Position numbers and translations under genes: made by a program. The notes under the pieces were generated by a model. It saw nothing but the letters and a program-made list of their open reading frames with translations, was not told where the DNA came from and did not search any database. DNA of 64,000 nucleotides, from positions 248,001 through 312,000 of the forward strand of contig NZ_VKCZ01000020.1 in the NCBI RefSeq assembly GCF_009299835.1. The letters are read 5' to 3'. Origin of the DNA: Microlunatus speluncae (GTDB taxonomy: Bacteria; Actinomycetota; Actinomycetes; Propionibacteriales; Propionibacteriaceae). Positions 1 through 7,532 of this stretch are shown in pieces; position 1 is the first letter of the stretch; every line of letters begins with the position of its first letter.

Positions 1-1
1 C

Positions 2-55
2 CTGGTCGAGGTGCTCGACTCGGTGAGTGAAGGTCCCGCGGATCCATGGGCATGA
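2..55 (+). CDS. VapB-type antitoxin, C-terminal tail only
   Basis: This open frame enters the window from the left and ends at a TGA that overlaps the ATG of the following VapC remnant (ATGA, 52-55). The visible tail reads LVEVLDSVSEGPADPWA. The overlap with a PIN-toxin start is the usual vapBC arrangement, so I infer the end of a VapB antitoxin. The DNA-binding part lies outside the window. The function rests on the neighbour, not on a motif seen here. Confidence 0.45.
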   Translation: MVEVLDSVSEGPADPWA

Positions 56-242
56 TCGTCGATACCCCGGTCTTCATCAACCTGGAACGGGCATCGGGAA
101 CAGATCGGAACGCGGATCTGTTCCGGCGATCGATGTCGATCTGTACACGGCCAGAGCGCGCGCCGGATTGTGGGCGGACCTAGCCGGCAATCTCCGCCAT
201 TTCGATCGGGTGCCGGGCCACGAAATCGTTGCGGTCGGTTAG
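52..242 (+). pseudogene. vapC: VapC-type PIN-domain toxin, degraded
   Basis: The frame starting at ATG 52 gives MIVDTPVFINLERASGTD, the typical N-terminus of VapC ribonucleases with its first acidic residue. The frame is then lost. From about 114, in another frame, the C-terminal VapC signature appears (VPAIDVDLYTARARAGLWAD, then NLRHFDRVPGHEIVAV) and ends at TAG 240-242. The two halves are in different frames. The central segment of roughly 30 residues, which normally carries further catalytic acids, is missing between the Ala-rich helix and NLRHF. The toxin cannot be functional as it stands. An intact antitoxin may still be encoded just upstream. Confidence 0.75.
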
Positions 243-256
243 CCGGGGCCCCGACC

Positions 257-409
257 TCAGCGCGGGCGATCCCGACCGGACAGGCGTTGCAGCAGTTGCT
301 TGAGCCGGCGCTGGTTCTCCGGCTTGCTGAGCTCGTGGCGCCCACGGTCCATCACCTGCCGGCCGCGCGGGGTGTCGAGGAAACGGCGGATCCGGTCGAG
401 CAACGTCAT
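257..409 (-). CDS. Small basic conserved-type protein, 50 aa, function unknown
   Basis: The start ATG at 409 has an AGGAG ribosome site 8-9 bases upstream, and the frame ends at TGA 257-259. The product is MTLLDRIRRFLDTPRGRQVM followed by DRGRHELSKPENQRRLKQLL and QRLSGRDRPR. It is very basic, predicted largely helical and soluble, with no cysteine and no membrane segment. The repeated Arg/Lys-rich amphipathic pattern could suit nucleic-acid or membrane-surface binding, but that is inference. It lies convergent to the vapBC remnant and divergent from the nucleoside hydrolase. I do not recognise a family. Codon use and the ribosome site support a real gene. Confidence 0.6.
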   Translation of the reverse strand: MTLLDRIRRFLDTPRGRQVMDRGRHELSKPENQRRLKQLLQRLSGRDRPR

Positions 410-510
410 CTCTGGCTCCTGATTGGGGTCGGAGGCTGGCCAGCCTAGCTCCGCGGCGGTAATGGGGCGGAGGTTGCGCCGTCGCCTGGCCCGGCTGAGA
501 AAATCTCCCC

Positions 511-1560
511 GTGACCAAGTTGCTGCTCGATGTCGACACCGGGATCGACGACTCGATCGCCCTGCTCTATCTGCTGGGCTCGCCGGAGGCCGAGATCCTC
601 GGCATCTCCTGTACGGCGGGCAATGTGTCGGCCCGGCAGGTGGCGATCAACAACCTGGCCTGGCTCGAGCTGTGCGGTGCGGGGCCGATCGAGGTCTGCC
701 TCGGGTCGGAGATCCCACTGATCCAGCCGCTCAAGACCTCGCCGGAGACCCACGGGCCGCAGGGGATCGGCTGGGCCGAGTTGCCGGCGCCGAGCCGGGA
801 GATCTCGGCGCGGCACGCGGTCAACCTGTGGAGCGAGGTCGCGCGGCGGCAGCCGGGTGAGGTCGTTGGCCTGGTCACCGGCCCGCTGACCAACCTGGCG
901 CTCGCCGTACGCACCGATCCGGAGCTGCCCCGGCTGCTGCGGCGCCTGGTGGTGATGGGCGGATCGTTCGATCATCCCGGCAACACCACGCCGACCGCGG
1001 AATGGAACATCGCGGTCGATCCGGATGCGGCCAAGATCGTCTTCGACGCGTTCAGCGGGTTGCCGGCCGATCAACAGCCGATCATCTGCGGCCTCAACAT
1101 CACCGAGACGATCGCGCTGGCACCGGCCCAGTTGGCCCGGCTGGCCGAGGCCGCGGGATCGACCCCGGTCGAGACGCCGAGCCCCGACGAGCCGGTCGGG
1201 GCCCGGTCCGCGGCGAGCAATCCGCTGGTCCGGCACGTGGTCGACGCGATGCGGTTCTACTTCGAGTTCCACCGGGACTGGAACTGGGGCTGGTTCGCCC
1301 ACCTGCACGATCCGTTCGCCGCGGCGGTCGCGCTGGACCCGGACTGGGCCGAGCTGCGGCCGGCCACGGTCGATGTCGAGCTGGCCGGAGCGCTGACCCG
1401 CGGCACCACGATCGCCGACTGGGGCGGCAAATGGGGCCGTGAACCCAACGCCTGGGTGGCGATCCGGACCGATCCGGAACGGTTCTTCGATCAGTTGATC
1501 GACCGGATCGGCGGGCTCGCCCGCCGGCTTCCGGGCGCCACCACGGAGACGGCAGACTGA
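511..1560 (+). CDS. Inosine-uridine preferring nucleoside hydrolase family protein
   Basis: 349 aa starting at GTG 511. The enzyme family cleaves the N-glycosidic bond of ribonucleosides in purine/pyrimidine salvage. The N-terminus carries the calcium-binding DVDTGIDDS motif (residues 7-15). The family GPLTNLAL loop and the C-terminal HDPFAAAVAL segment, with the histidine and aspartate that contact ribose and calcium, are also present. Length matches the family. There is no signal peptide, so it is cytosolic. The next gene, a VUT-family transporter, starts 4 bases after the stop, so the two are probably co-transcribed, linking base or nucleoside uptake to hydrolysis. Exact substrate preference cannot be read from the sequence. 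Confidence 0.93.
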   Translation: MTKLLLDVDTGIDDSIALLYLLGSPEAEILGISCTAGNVSARQVAINNLAWLELCGAGPIEVCLGSEIPLIQPLKTSPETHGPQGIGWAELPAPSREISARHAVNLWSEVARRQPGEVVGLVTGPLTNLALAVRTDPELPRLLRRLVVMGGSFDHPGNTTPTAEWNIAVDPDAAKIVFDAFSGLPADQQPIICGLNITETIALAPAQLARLAEAAGSTPVETPSPDEPVGARSAASNPLVRHVVDAMRFYFEFHRDWNWGWFAHLHDPFAAAVALDPDWAELRPATVDVELAGALTRGTTIADWGGKWGREPNAWVAIRTDPERFFDQLIDRIGGLARRLPGATTETAD

Positions 1561-1564
1561 TCCC

Positions 1565-2299
1565 GTGACCGAGCCCGCGCACTACGCCCGCCTGTCCCGC
1601 AGCTACTACCCGATCATCACCGCCCTGTTCACCGCGACCTTGATCATCTCCAACGTCGCGGCCAGCAAGGGAGTCAGCTTCCTCGGTGATCAGTCGCTCA
1701 TGCTGGGGCCGCTGCAGATCCTGCCGATCAACACCGACGGCGCGTTCTTCCTGTTCCCGTTGGCCTACGTCCTCGGCGACGTGCTGAGCGAGGTGTACGG
1801 ATTCCGGGCGGCCCGCCGTGCGGTGATCACCGGCTTCGTCGCCCTGCTGCTCGCCGCGGCCTGTTTCTGGATCACGATCCAGCTGCCGGCGGCGGCGTTC
1901 TACGAGAACCAGGCGTCGTTGGAGGCCGTGATCGGGGTCGTGCCGCGCCTCGTGCTGGCCGGCCTGATCGCCTATCTGGCGGGGCAACTGCTCAACTCCG
2001 CGGTGCTGGTCTGGATCAAGAACCGGTGGGGCGAGAAGCGGCTGTGGGTCCGGCTGATCAGCTCGACCGTGGTCGGTGAGTTCGCCGACACGTTGATCTT
2101 CTGCAGCATCGCGGCCGGGGCGATCGGCATCACCACCGGCGCCGACTTCGTCAACTACGTGATCGTCGGCTTCCTCTGGAAGACCCTGGTCGAGATCCTG
2201 GTGCTGCCGATCACCTACCGGGTGATCGCGATCTTGAAGAAGCGCGAGCCCGGCTACGCCGAGGAAGCTCCGGCCGCGGAGCCCGCCCGTACTTCCTAG
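1565..2299 (+). CDS. VUT family membrane transporter (queuosine-precursor transporter type, YhhQ-like)
   Basis: 244 aa starting at GTG 1565. About six hydrophobic segments are visible (for example ITALFTATLIISNVAASKG, AYVLGDVLSEVYGF, GFLWKTLVEILVLPITYRVI). The early LIISNVAASK and the GDVLSEVYGFRAAR loop are typical of the VUT/DUF165 family, whose E. coli member YhhQ imports queuosine precursors. The gene follows the nucleoside hydrolase by 4 bases and overlaps the end of the convergent tryptophan dioxygenase gene by 4 bases. Substrate is inferred from the family only. A purine-like base would fit the upstream hydrolase. Confidence 0.88.
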   Translation: MTEPAHYARLSRSYYPIITALFTATLIISNVAASKGVSFLGDQSLMLGPLQILPINTDGAFFLFPLAYVLGDVLSEVYGFRAARRAVITGFVALLLAAACFWITIQLPAAAFYENQASLEAVIGVVPRLVLAGLIAYLAGQLLNSAVLVWIKNRWGEKRLWVRLISSTVVGEFADTLIFCSIAAGAIGITTGADFVNYVIVGFLWKTLVEILVLPITYRVIAILKKREPGYAEEAPAAEPARTS

Positions 2300-3132
2300 G
2301 TGCCGATGGTGCTCCGGACGTCCAGCAGTTCCGGGAAGAAGGTGAGGTCCAGGGCCCGGCGCAGGAAGGCGACGCCGCTCGAGCCGCCGGTGCCGCGTTT
2401 GAAGCCGATCACTCGCTCCACAGTCTTCAGGTGCCGGAAGCGCCAGAGCTGGAAGCCCTCTTCGACGTCGACGAGTTCCTCGCAGGTCTCGTACGCCGCC
2501 CAGTGCCGCTCCGGGTCGTCGTAGATCACCTTGAAGACCGCGGTCACGGCCGGGCTGGCCTGGTACGGTTCCGCGAAGTCCCGGTCCGCGATCTCGTCCG
2601 GCACGGCGAATCCCCGCCGCCGGAGATGACGCAGGAAGCTGTCGTACAGCGACGGCGCCCGCAGGTCGGCGGTCAGCTGCGCGTGCGCCGCCGGATCGTG
2701 CCGGAACACCTGGGTCATCCCCGGCGTCTTGTTGCCCAGCAGGAATTCGACGGTCCGGTACTGCAGCGACTGGAAGCCGGAGGCGTGGCCGAGCACGTCC
2801 CGGAACTGGGCGTACTCGATCGGTGTCAGGGTCGCCAGCACGGCCCAGGCGTCGAACAGCTGCTTCTGCACGTGCTTGATCCGCGCCGTGCGCTTCAGTG
2901 CCGGAGCAAGATCATCAGCGTCGAGCAGCGCGATCGCCGACCGCAGCTCATGGATGATCAACTTCAGCCAGAGCTCGGTGACCTGGTGCTGGATGATGAA
3001 GAGCAACTCGTCGTGGTGATCGGACCGCGGCCGTTGCGCGTCCAGCAGCCGGCCGAGGTCGAGATAGTCGGCATAGCTGAGCTGCCGGCCCAGATCGGTC
3101 TCCATCCCCTCCTCGATCGGCCGGTACGTCAT
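2296..3132 (-). CDS. kynA: Tryptophan 2,3-dioxygenase
   Basis: 278 aa, the expected size for bacterial enzymes. It catalyses the haem-dependent opening of the indole ring of L-tryptophan to N-formylkynurenine, the first step of the kynurenine pathway. Diagnostic segments are LSYADYLDLGRLLDAQRP near the N-terminus, HHDELLFIIQHQVTELWLKL (substrate-binding region with the active-site histidine), FQSLQYRTVEFLLGNK, and the C-terminal FRHLKTVERVIGFKRGTGGS, which carries the proximal haem histidine. The start ATG overlaps the TGA of the upstream P-loop kinase gene (ATGA). No formamidase or kynureninase is nearby, so the rest of the pathway must lie elsewhere. Confidence 0.97.
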   Translation of the reverse strand: MTYRPIEEGMETDLGRQLSYADYLDLGRLLDAQRPRSDHHDELLFIIQHQVTELWLKLIIHELRSAIALLDADDLAPALKRTARIKHVQKQLFDAWAVLATLTPIEYAQFRDVLGHASGFQSLQYRTVEFLLGNKTPGMTQVFRHDPAAHAQLTADLRAPSLYDSFLRHLRRRGFAVPDEIADRDFAEPYQASPAVTAVFKVIYDDPERHWAAYETCEELVDVEEGFQLWRFRHLKTVERVIGFKRGTGGSSGVAFLRRALDLTFFPELLDVRSTIGT

Positions 3133-3665
3133 CGCGCCACCCCGGTCAGCAGCTCTGCCCGGATCCGGGTCGCCGACTGCTCCGGCGACAGCTCGGTCAC
3201 GTCCAGCACCAGGTCGTCGATCGCCGCCCGATCCAGGATCGCGTCCAACTCGCCCGAGCGGTGCAGGTGCCAGTCCCGGACAGCCGAGTCCCGCTCATGC
3301 CGGCGCTGCAGTCGCCGCCGGATCAGCGCCAGATCCGCCGTCAATCGGACCAGGCCGACCGGTCCGCCGACGGCCTCGGCGTGCTGTCGCCGCTGCTCCG
3401 CCGTCTCGATCACGCCGGCCATGATCAACACCCGGGCTCCGGCGGCCCGGAAGTTGGCGGCGACATCGCGCAGGTTGGTCAGCGTGATCGCTAGGTTGAA
3501 CGGGTCCCCGGGCGGGCTGGGCCAACATTCGCGGAGCCGGTCCAGGTCGATCAGGGCGCCCGGGATCCCTTCCCGGTGCAGGATCTCGGACAGCCTCTGA
3601 GCCACCGTCGTCTTGCCCGAGCCGACGGTGCCGTTGATCAACACGGCTTGAAAGTCCTCGCTCAT
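3129..3665 (-). CDS. P-loop NTPase, small-molecule kinase-like
   Basis: 178 aa. It contains a Walker A motif, GTVGSGKTT, at residues 12-20, followed by an LIDLDRLRE segment resembling the second acidic motif of APS-kinase, shikimate-kinase and zeta-toxin-like kinases. An Arg-rich lid follows (LIRRRLQRRHERDSAVRDWH). Length and layout fit a soluble kinase of the AAA_18/AAA_33 type. It is translationally coupled to the downstream tryptophan dioxygenase by ATGA overlap. The substrate is unknown. Coupling to kynA suggests co-expression but no obvious metabolic link. Confidence 0.75.
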   Translation of the reverse strand: MSEDFQAVLINGTVGSGKTTVAQRLSEILHREGIPGALIDLDRLRECWPSPPGDPFNLAITLTNLRDVAANFRAAGARVLIMAGVIETAEQRRQHAEAVGGPVGLVRLTADLALIRRRLQRRHERDSAVRDWHLHRSGELDAILDRAAIDDLVLDVTELSPEQSATRIRAELLTGVAR

Positions 3666-3770
3666 GGTCCCGAGATTAACGACATCCGACAGCAGGGGCT
3701 CCGTCGACGTCGTCCGCCGGCTGGTCGATGGAGACGTTGGGGAACGTCTTGTCGACCGGACCGCGCCGGG

Positions 3771-4187
3771 TCAGTCGGGTGTCCGCTCGGGCCGGAAGCC
3801 GCGGGCGCGTTGCAGGGCCAGCGCGAGCAGGCCGGTGATCGCACCCCAGGCAGCGTTGCTGAGCAGCACCGCGATGATCGCCCCCGGCATCGCCAGCGGG
3901 CCCTGCAGTCGGCCGGTGACGATCGGCGAGGCGATCGCGCTGAACACGGTCGAGAAGACGGCGTAGGCCAGGGCGGCGAACACCAGGGTGAGCACCGGAT
4001 GGCGGACTCGGGTCAGGCCGACCACCCCGATCCAGGCCGCGGAGATCAGGATCGTCAGCGTGATCGCCACGGCCGGCGGCCGGTCACCGCCGACGGCCGC
4101 CACGACGGTGCTGACCAGAGGGCGCACCATGGCCAGGACCCCCAGTCCGAGGATCAGTGGCCAATGCAGTCTGGTGATTATGCCCAT
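3771..4187 (-). CDS. Small integral membrane protein, unknown function
   Basis: 138 aa from ATG 4187 (MGIITRLHW...). The frame is open further upstream to 4319, but those codons are not hydrophobic and lack family-like sequence, so the internal ATG is preferred. Four hydrophobic helices are visible: LILGLGVLAMVRPLVSTVVA, VAITLTILISAAWIGVVGL, PVLTLVFAALAYAVFSTVFS and GAIIAVLLSNAAWGAITGLL. The C-terminus RARGFRPERTPD is basic and probably cytosolic. No catalytic motif is seen. It lies divergent from the nucleotidyltransferase gene. Confidence 0.7.
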   Translation of the reverse strand: MGIITRLHWPLILGLGVLAMVRPLVSTVVAAVGGDRPPAVAITLTILISAAWIGVVGLTRVRHPVLTLVFAALAYAVFSTVFSAIASPIVTGRLQGPLAMPGAIIAVLLSNAAWGAITGLLALALQRARGFRPERTPD

Positions 4188-4287
4188 GTGATCAAACCTA
4201 GGCAGCGGCCCGGCCGGCGCCATCCGCCCGAAAGCGTCAGCGGGGGTCGCTTCTCGACGATCCGTGGGCCAGAGCAGAATCGGGCTC

Positions 4288-5088
4288 ATGGGGACCGAAG
4301 AGTTGCTGCGCCGGATCACGACCGTGCTTGACGAAGACCCACGGGTCCGCGCGGCCTGGCTGGTCGGCAGCTACGGCCGCGGCACGCAGGACGAGTTCAG
4401 CGACATCGACGTGTGGCTGGTGGCCGACGATCGGGACGGGCTGGCCACTGACTGGGCGGACCTGGGTGACCGGATCGCGCCGTCGATCTATCGCGAGCGC
4501 CGCGACTTCGGTCCGGTGACGCTGTTCAACCACGTAACGCCGGAGTGGTACCGGCTGGATTTCACGATCACCGGACCGGACGCCGTCCCGGGCCGGGCGC
4601 GCAACCTGGTCCGGCCGCTGCTGGACCGCGATGATCTTGCCGCCCGACTCGGCCCGCCCGCCGAGCCGCTGCAGCCCGACCCCGGCAATGTCGAGCGGTT
4701 GATCAAGGAATTCTTCCGGGTCCTCGGCCTGACGCCCGTTGTGCTGGGCCGGGCCGATCTGATCACCGCGGCCTCCGGGGCCGGCCTACTCCGGGACTTG
4801 TTGATCAACCTGATGCTGGAGGACGTCGCAGTACCGGATCGAGGCGGGGCACTGCACACCTCGGCCCTGTTGCCGCCGGACCGGCGGGAGCAGGTGGAGC
4901 GACTGCCCGCGATCGAGGCGACCCGAGAGTCGGCCGTCGCGGTGCACCGGGCCTGCACCGAGCTGTTCCTGCCCCTGGCCCGCGACCTCGCTGCGCGCAC
5001 CGGCGTGACCTGGCCCGATGAGTTCGCCCGGGCTGCGTTGGCTCGGGTCCGGCCGCTCGGCGCGGATCCGACGGTCGCGCAGGACTGA
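4288..5088 (+). CDS. Nucleotidyltransferase-fold protein (MNT/aminoglycoside adenylyltransferase-like)
   Basis: 266 aa from ATG 4288; a GTG at 4264 in the same frame is an alternative start. Residues 27-43 read GSYGRGTQDEFSDIDVW, the GS-x10-DxD active-site signature of DNA polymerase beta-type nucleotidyltransferases. D39 and D41 are the expected metal ligands. The C-terminal two thirds are helical and resemble the accessory domain of streptomycin- or lincosamide-type adenylyltransferases. It is cytosolic. The target could be an antibiotic, a tRNA or a protein; the sequence does not say. It is single-gene, with an inverted repeat just after its stop. Confidence 0.75.
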   Translation: MGTEELLRRITTVLDEDPRVRAAWLVGSYGRGTQDEFSDIDVWLVADDRDGLATDWADLGDRIAPSIYRERRDFGPVTLFNHVTPEWYRLDFTITGPDAVPGRARNLVRPLLDRDDLAARLGPPAEPLQPDPGNVERLIKEFFRVLGLTPVVLGRADLITAASGAGLLRDLLINLMLEDVAVPDRGGALHTSALLPPDRREQVERLPAIEATRESAVAVHRACTELFLPLARDLAARTGVTWPDEFARAALARVRPLGADPTVAQD

Positions 5089-5120
5089 TCGGGTCACCGC
5101 CGACCGGTCCGTGCCCGTAC

Positions 5121-5211
5121 TCCCTGGAATTCGACCGGCAGCGGGCCAGAGTCAGCGGTCCGACCGGCGTGTCGCGGATCGGAGTCGCGACTGGCGGTTG
5201 AGTTCCAGGGA
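5121..5211. repeat. Inverted repeat between convergent genes
   Basis: The arms 5121-5141 and 5191-5211 are complementary at 18 of 21 positions (TCCCTGGAATTCGACCG against CGGTTGAGTTCCAGGGA, with a few mismatches). It fills the gap between the convergent nucleotidyltransferase and thioredoxin-like genes. A related half (GGTCGAGTTCCAGGGA) recurs near 35190-35210, also next to a GCGTGTCGG tract, so this looks like a dispersed palindromic element. It could act as a bidirectional transcription barrier. Confidence 0.6.
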
Positions 5212-5217
5212 CGGACC

Positions 5218-5550
5218 TCAGGACCGGCGCAGGTCGGCGCCCGGATCGAGGGAGCGGGCCGTGAGCGCGTCCCGGAGCTGATCGACCGTGGGCAGCGGTG
5301 AAGTCCGGCCCCGGTGGTCCCGGAAGAGCCGGCAGCTCAGCCCGCCCGCTCGCCGGTCCTCCTCGCTCGGCGGGAAGGCGTCCGTATCCTCGACCAGCAG
5401 CGTCGGTGATCCGGTCATCCCGCGGCTGGCCGCGAGCTCGATGGAATCGATCATGGTCGTCGTCACCGGCAGGTGGGTCACCCGCTCCAACAGCTTCAGC
5501 AGCGGCGACACCTGCGGGCAGTCCGGCACGTGCAGAATCTCCAGTTGCAC
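5218..5550 (-). CDS. Thioredoxin-fold protein with a single N-terminal cysteine
   Basis: 110 aa. Two GTG codons are in tandem; 5550 is chosen because it is 5 bases after an AGGAGG site, while 5553 is too close. The sequence VQLEILHVPDCPQVSPLLKL has the beta-strand then DCP turn of small thioredoxin-like proteins related to alkylmercury-lyase-associated and glutaredoxin-like families. MTGSPTLLVEDTDAF supplies the cis-proline strand (SPT). There is only one cysteine at the active position and no CxxC, so disulphide exchange would need a monothiol mechanism. It is divergent from the small Cys-rich gene at 5668, and the iron box lies in the shared upstream region. Confidence 0.7.
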   Translation of the reverse strand: MQLEILHVPDCPQVSPLLKLLERVTHLPVTTTMIDSIELAASRGMTGSPTLLVEDTDAFPPSEEDRRAGGLSCRLFRDHRGRTSPLPTVDQLRDALTARSLDPGADLRRS

Positions 5551-5627
5551 CACGCCCTCCTTCCGGTCGCACCCCTACCTCTCCGGGTGCCCCCACATCG
5601 TGGACGGACTCCCTCCCGGCCACCAAG

Positions 5628-5646
5628 GCAGGTTACCCTCACCTAA
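5628..5646. promoter_or_regulatory. DtxR/IdeR-like iron box with overlapping -10
   Basis: The 19-mer GCAGGTTACCCTCACCTAA matches the DtxR/IdeR consensus TTAGGTTAGCCTAACCTAA at 15 of 19 positions, counted by eye. It contains TACCCT (5634-5639), a TANNNT -10 element about 30 bases before GTG 5668. A repressor bound here would block the promoter. The direction fits the small Cys-rich gene. The divergent thioredoxin-like gene starts 78 bases away and may be co-regulated. Confidence 0.6.
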
Positions 5647-5667
5647 TCAGCTGGGATCGGAGGACCG

Positions 5668-5838
5668 GTGGGGAAGAAGGACAAGCAACGCGCGCCGCGC
5701 AGCCCGGCCGCCACCGTCAAGAAGCTGATCAAGGCCGGCAAGGTGAAGGGCCGGTGCTGCCGCTCCTCCTCGCGGTGCAAGAAGTGCCCCGTGCTCGCGC
5801 TGCGCAAGGCCAAATCCAAGTTCGCGGCCGCCGCTTGA
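5668..5838 (+). CDS. Small basic Cys-rich protein (CC-x5-C-x2-CP), 56 aa
   Basis: It starts at GTG 5668 with GGAGG 6 bases upstream. The product is very Lys/Arg-rich, with four cysteines in the segment GRCCRSSSRCKKCPVLALRK (residues 29-48): C30, C31, C37 and C40. This spacing could form a zinc or iron site. Small actinobacterial proteins with a CC...RCxxCP core are familiar to me, but no function is. The DtxR-like box 21 bases before the start suggests induction on iron starvation. It is too short for most gene finders. It is followed on the other strand by cydC, whose 3' end lies about 100 bases away. Confidence 0.75.
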   Translation: MGKKDKQRAPRSPAATVKKLIKAGKVKGRCCRSSSRCKKCPVLALRKAKSKFAAAA

Positions 5839-5939
5839 TCCGATCGCGCGGCCCGGTCATCGGCAACGACTCGGCCACCGATCCGGGCCGGGAAGAACCG
5901 AACCGGACGATCCGTACGGAGCGCCGCAGGCCGAGGTGA

Positions 5940-7532
5940 TCACCCGGCCGCTGGCCGGACGGCGCCGGCTCGAGCCCCCGTCGGCACGCCGTAGGCCGGG
6001 TCGCGGAGGTCGATCAGCCGATCGCAACGGGCGATGGCTCGGGGGGCGTGGGTGATGATCAACACGGCGGCGTCGGCCGTGATCCGGCCGAGGTCGTCCA
6101 GCAGCCCCTCGGCCGTGGGCGCGTCCAGGTGTTCGGTCGGCTCGTCCAAGATCAGGATCGGATGCTCGCCGAGCAGGACCCGGGCCAGGGCGAGCCGGCG
6201 GGCCTCGCCGCCGGAGAGCCGGCTGCCGTGCAGTCCGACCAGGCGATCGAGGGCCAGGTCGAGGCCGACCCGGTGCAGCGCGGCGGTGAGCTCGTCGTCG
6301 GTCGCGTCGCGGCGACCGAGGCGGAGATTCTCGGCGACGGTCGTATCGAACAGGTACGCGTCCTGGGCGAGATAGCCGACCGATCCGCGGACGTCGACCC
6401 GGCCGGCCCGGGCCGGGATCAGGTCCATGATCGTCGCCGCGATCGTGGTCTTGCCGCTGCCACTGGGCCCGATCAGCCCGACCCGGTCGCCGGGCCGGAG
6501 ATCGAGGTCGAGCCCGGTCGCGACGGCCGGCCCGTCCGGCCAACCCGCGGTGACCTGCCGCAGCCGCACCCCGGGCTGACCGGTCGGCTCGGCCGGCGGT
6601 CGGTCGCCGGAGCCGATCGGCGGCGCGTCGATCACCTGTCGGACCCGAGCCAGGGCGGTCCGGGTCCGGGCTCGCACCTGGAGCGCCGCCGGGATCGCGG
6701 CGGCCACCTCGGCCAGGGCCAGCGGGGTCAGCACCAGCACGGCCAGCTGCACCGGCGGAACGTTCCCGGCGACCACCGCGGCGGCGCCGAACAACAGGGC
6801 GGCGATCACGGCGGCGCCGATGCCCAGCGTCTGCCCGGCCGCGGCTACGCCCTGGGCCAGGGCGGCCCGGCTCTCGGCCCGGCGCAGGGCGGTGTCGGCT
6901 CCCCGGATCCGGTCCAGGGCCACCGTGCGGTCGTAGGCGATCAGGTCCGGCGCCGCCTCGGCCGCTTCGGCGACGGCACCGGCCAGGTCGCCGCGGAGGT
7001 GCGCCACCGCGCGGTCCAGCCGGGCCGACAGCCGGGGAGCGAGCGCCGGCACCAACCCCGCGGCCACGGCCACGCCGGCCAGCGTGGCCAGGCCGGTGAC
7101 GGGTGCCAACACGGTGATCATCAACTGGCCGCCGATGATCACCACCGCGGCCGAGACGACCGGCACGATCACCCGGACGATCACGTCCTGCACCGCTTCG
7201 ACGTCGTTGATCATCCGGGACAACAGGTCGCCGCCGCGCCGGCCCAGCCAGGTGGTCCGGGCCAGGGCCCGGAAGCTGTCCAGTCGCAGTGCCGCCTGCG
7301 CCCGCAGCGCGACGTCGTGCCCGACCAGCCGCTCCAGATAACGGAACACACCCCGCCCGAGACCCAGCGCTCGCACCGAGACCACGGCCACCAGCAGATA
7401 GAGCACCGGCGGGTGCTCGGCCGCCCGGGACAGCAGCCAGGCCGAGGTGGCCAGCAGGCCGACCGACGCTGCTTGGGCCAGCACGCCGAGCCCGACCGCC
7501 CCGACCAACCGGGATCGATCGACGGTGATCAT
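5940..7532 (-). CDS. cydC: Thiol reductant ABC exporter subunit CydC
   Basis: 530 aa, a half-size ABC transporter with an N-terminal transmembrane domain (about residues 1-300, beginning LVGAVGLGVLAQAASVGLLA) and a C-terminal ATPase. Walker A is GLIGPSGSGKTT, the signature is SRLSGGEARRLALARVL, and Walker B is ILILDEPTEHLD. With CydD it forms the heterodimer that exports glutathione/cysteine-type thiols or affects haem assembly of cytochrome bd. Its start overlaps the cydD stop by 4 bases. It is the last gene of cydABDC. The last 20 or so residues (GVPTGARAGAVRPAAG) are a low-complexity tail. Confidence 0.95.
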   Translation of the reverse strand: MITVDRSRLVGAVGLGVLAQAASVGLLATSAWLLSRAAEHPPVLYLLVAVVSVRALGLGRGVFRYLERLVGHDVALRAQAALRLDSFRALARTTWLGRRGGDLLSRMINDVEAVQDVIVRVIVPVVSAAVVIIGGQLMITVLAPVTGLATLAGVAVAAGLVPALAPRLSARLDRAVAHLRGDLAGAVAEAAEAAPDLIAYDRTVALDRIRGADTALRRAESRAALAQGVAAAGQTLGIGAAVIAALLFGAAAVVAGNVPPVQLAVLVLTPLALAEVAAAIPAALQVRARTRTALARVRQVIDAPPIGSGDRPPAEPTGQPGVRLRQVTAGWPDGPAVATGLDLDLRPGDRVGLIGPSGSGKTTIAATIMDLIPARAGRVDVRGSVGYLAQDAYLFDTTVAENLRLGRRDATDDELTAALHRVGLDLALDRLVGLHGSRLSGGEARRLALARVLLGEHPILILDEPTEHLDAPTAEGLLDDLGRITADAAVLIITHAPRAIARCDRLIDLRDPAYGVPTGARAGAVRPAAG

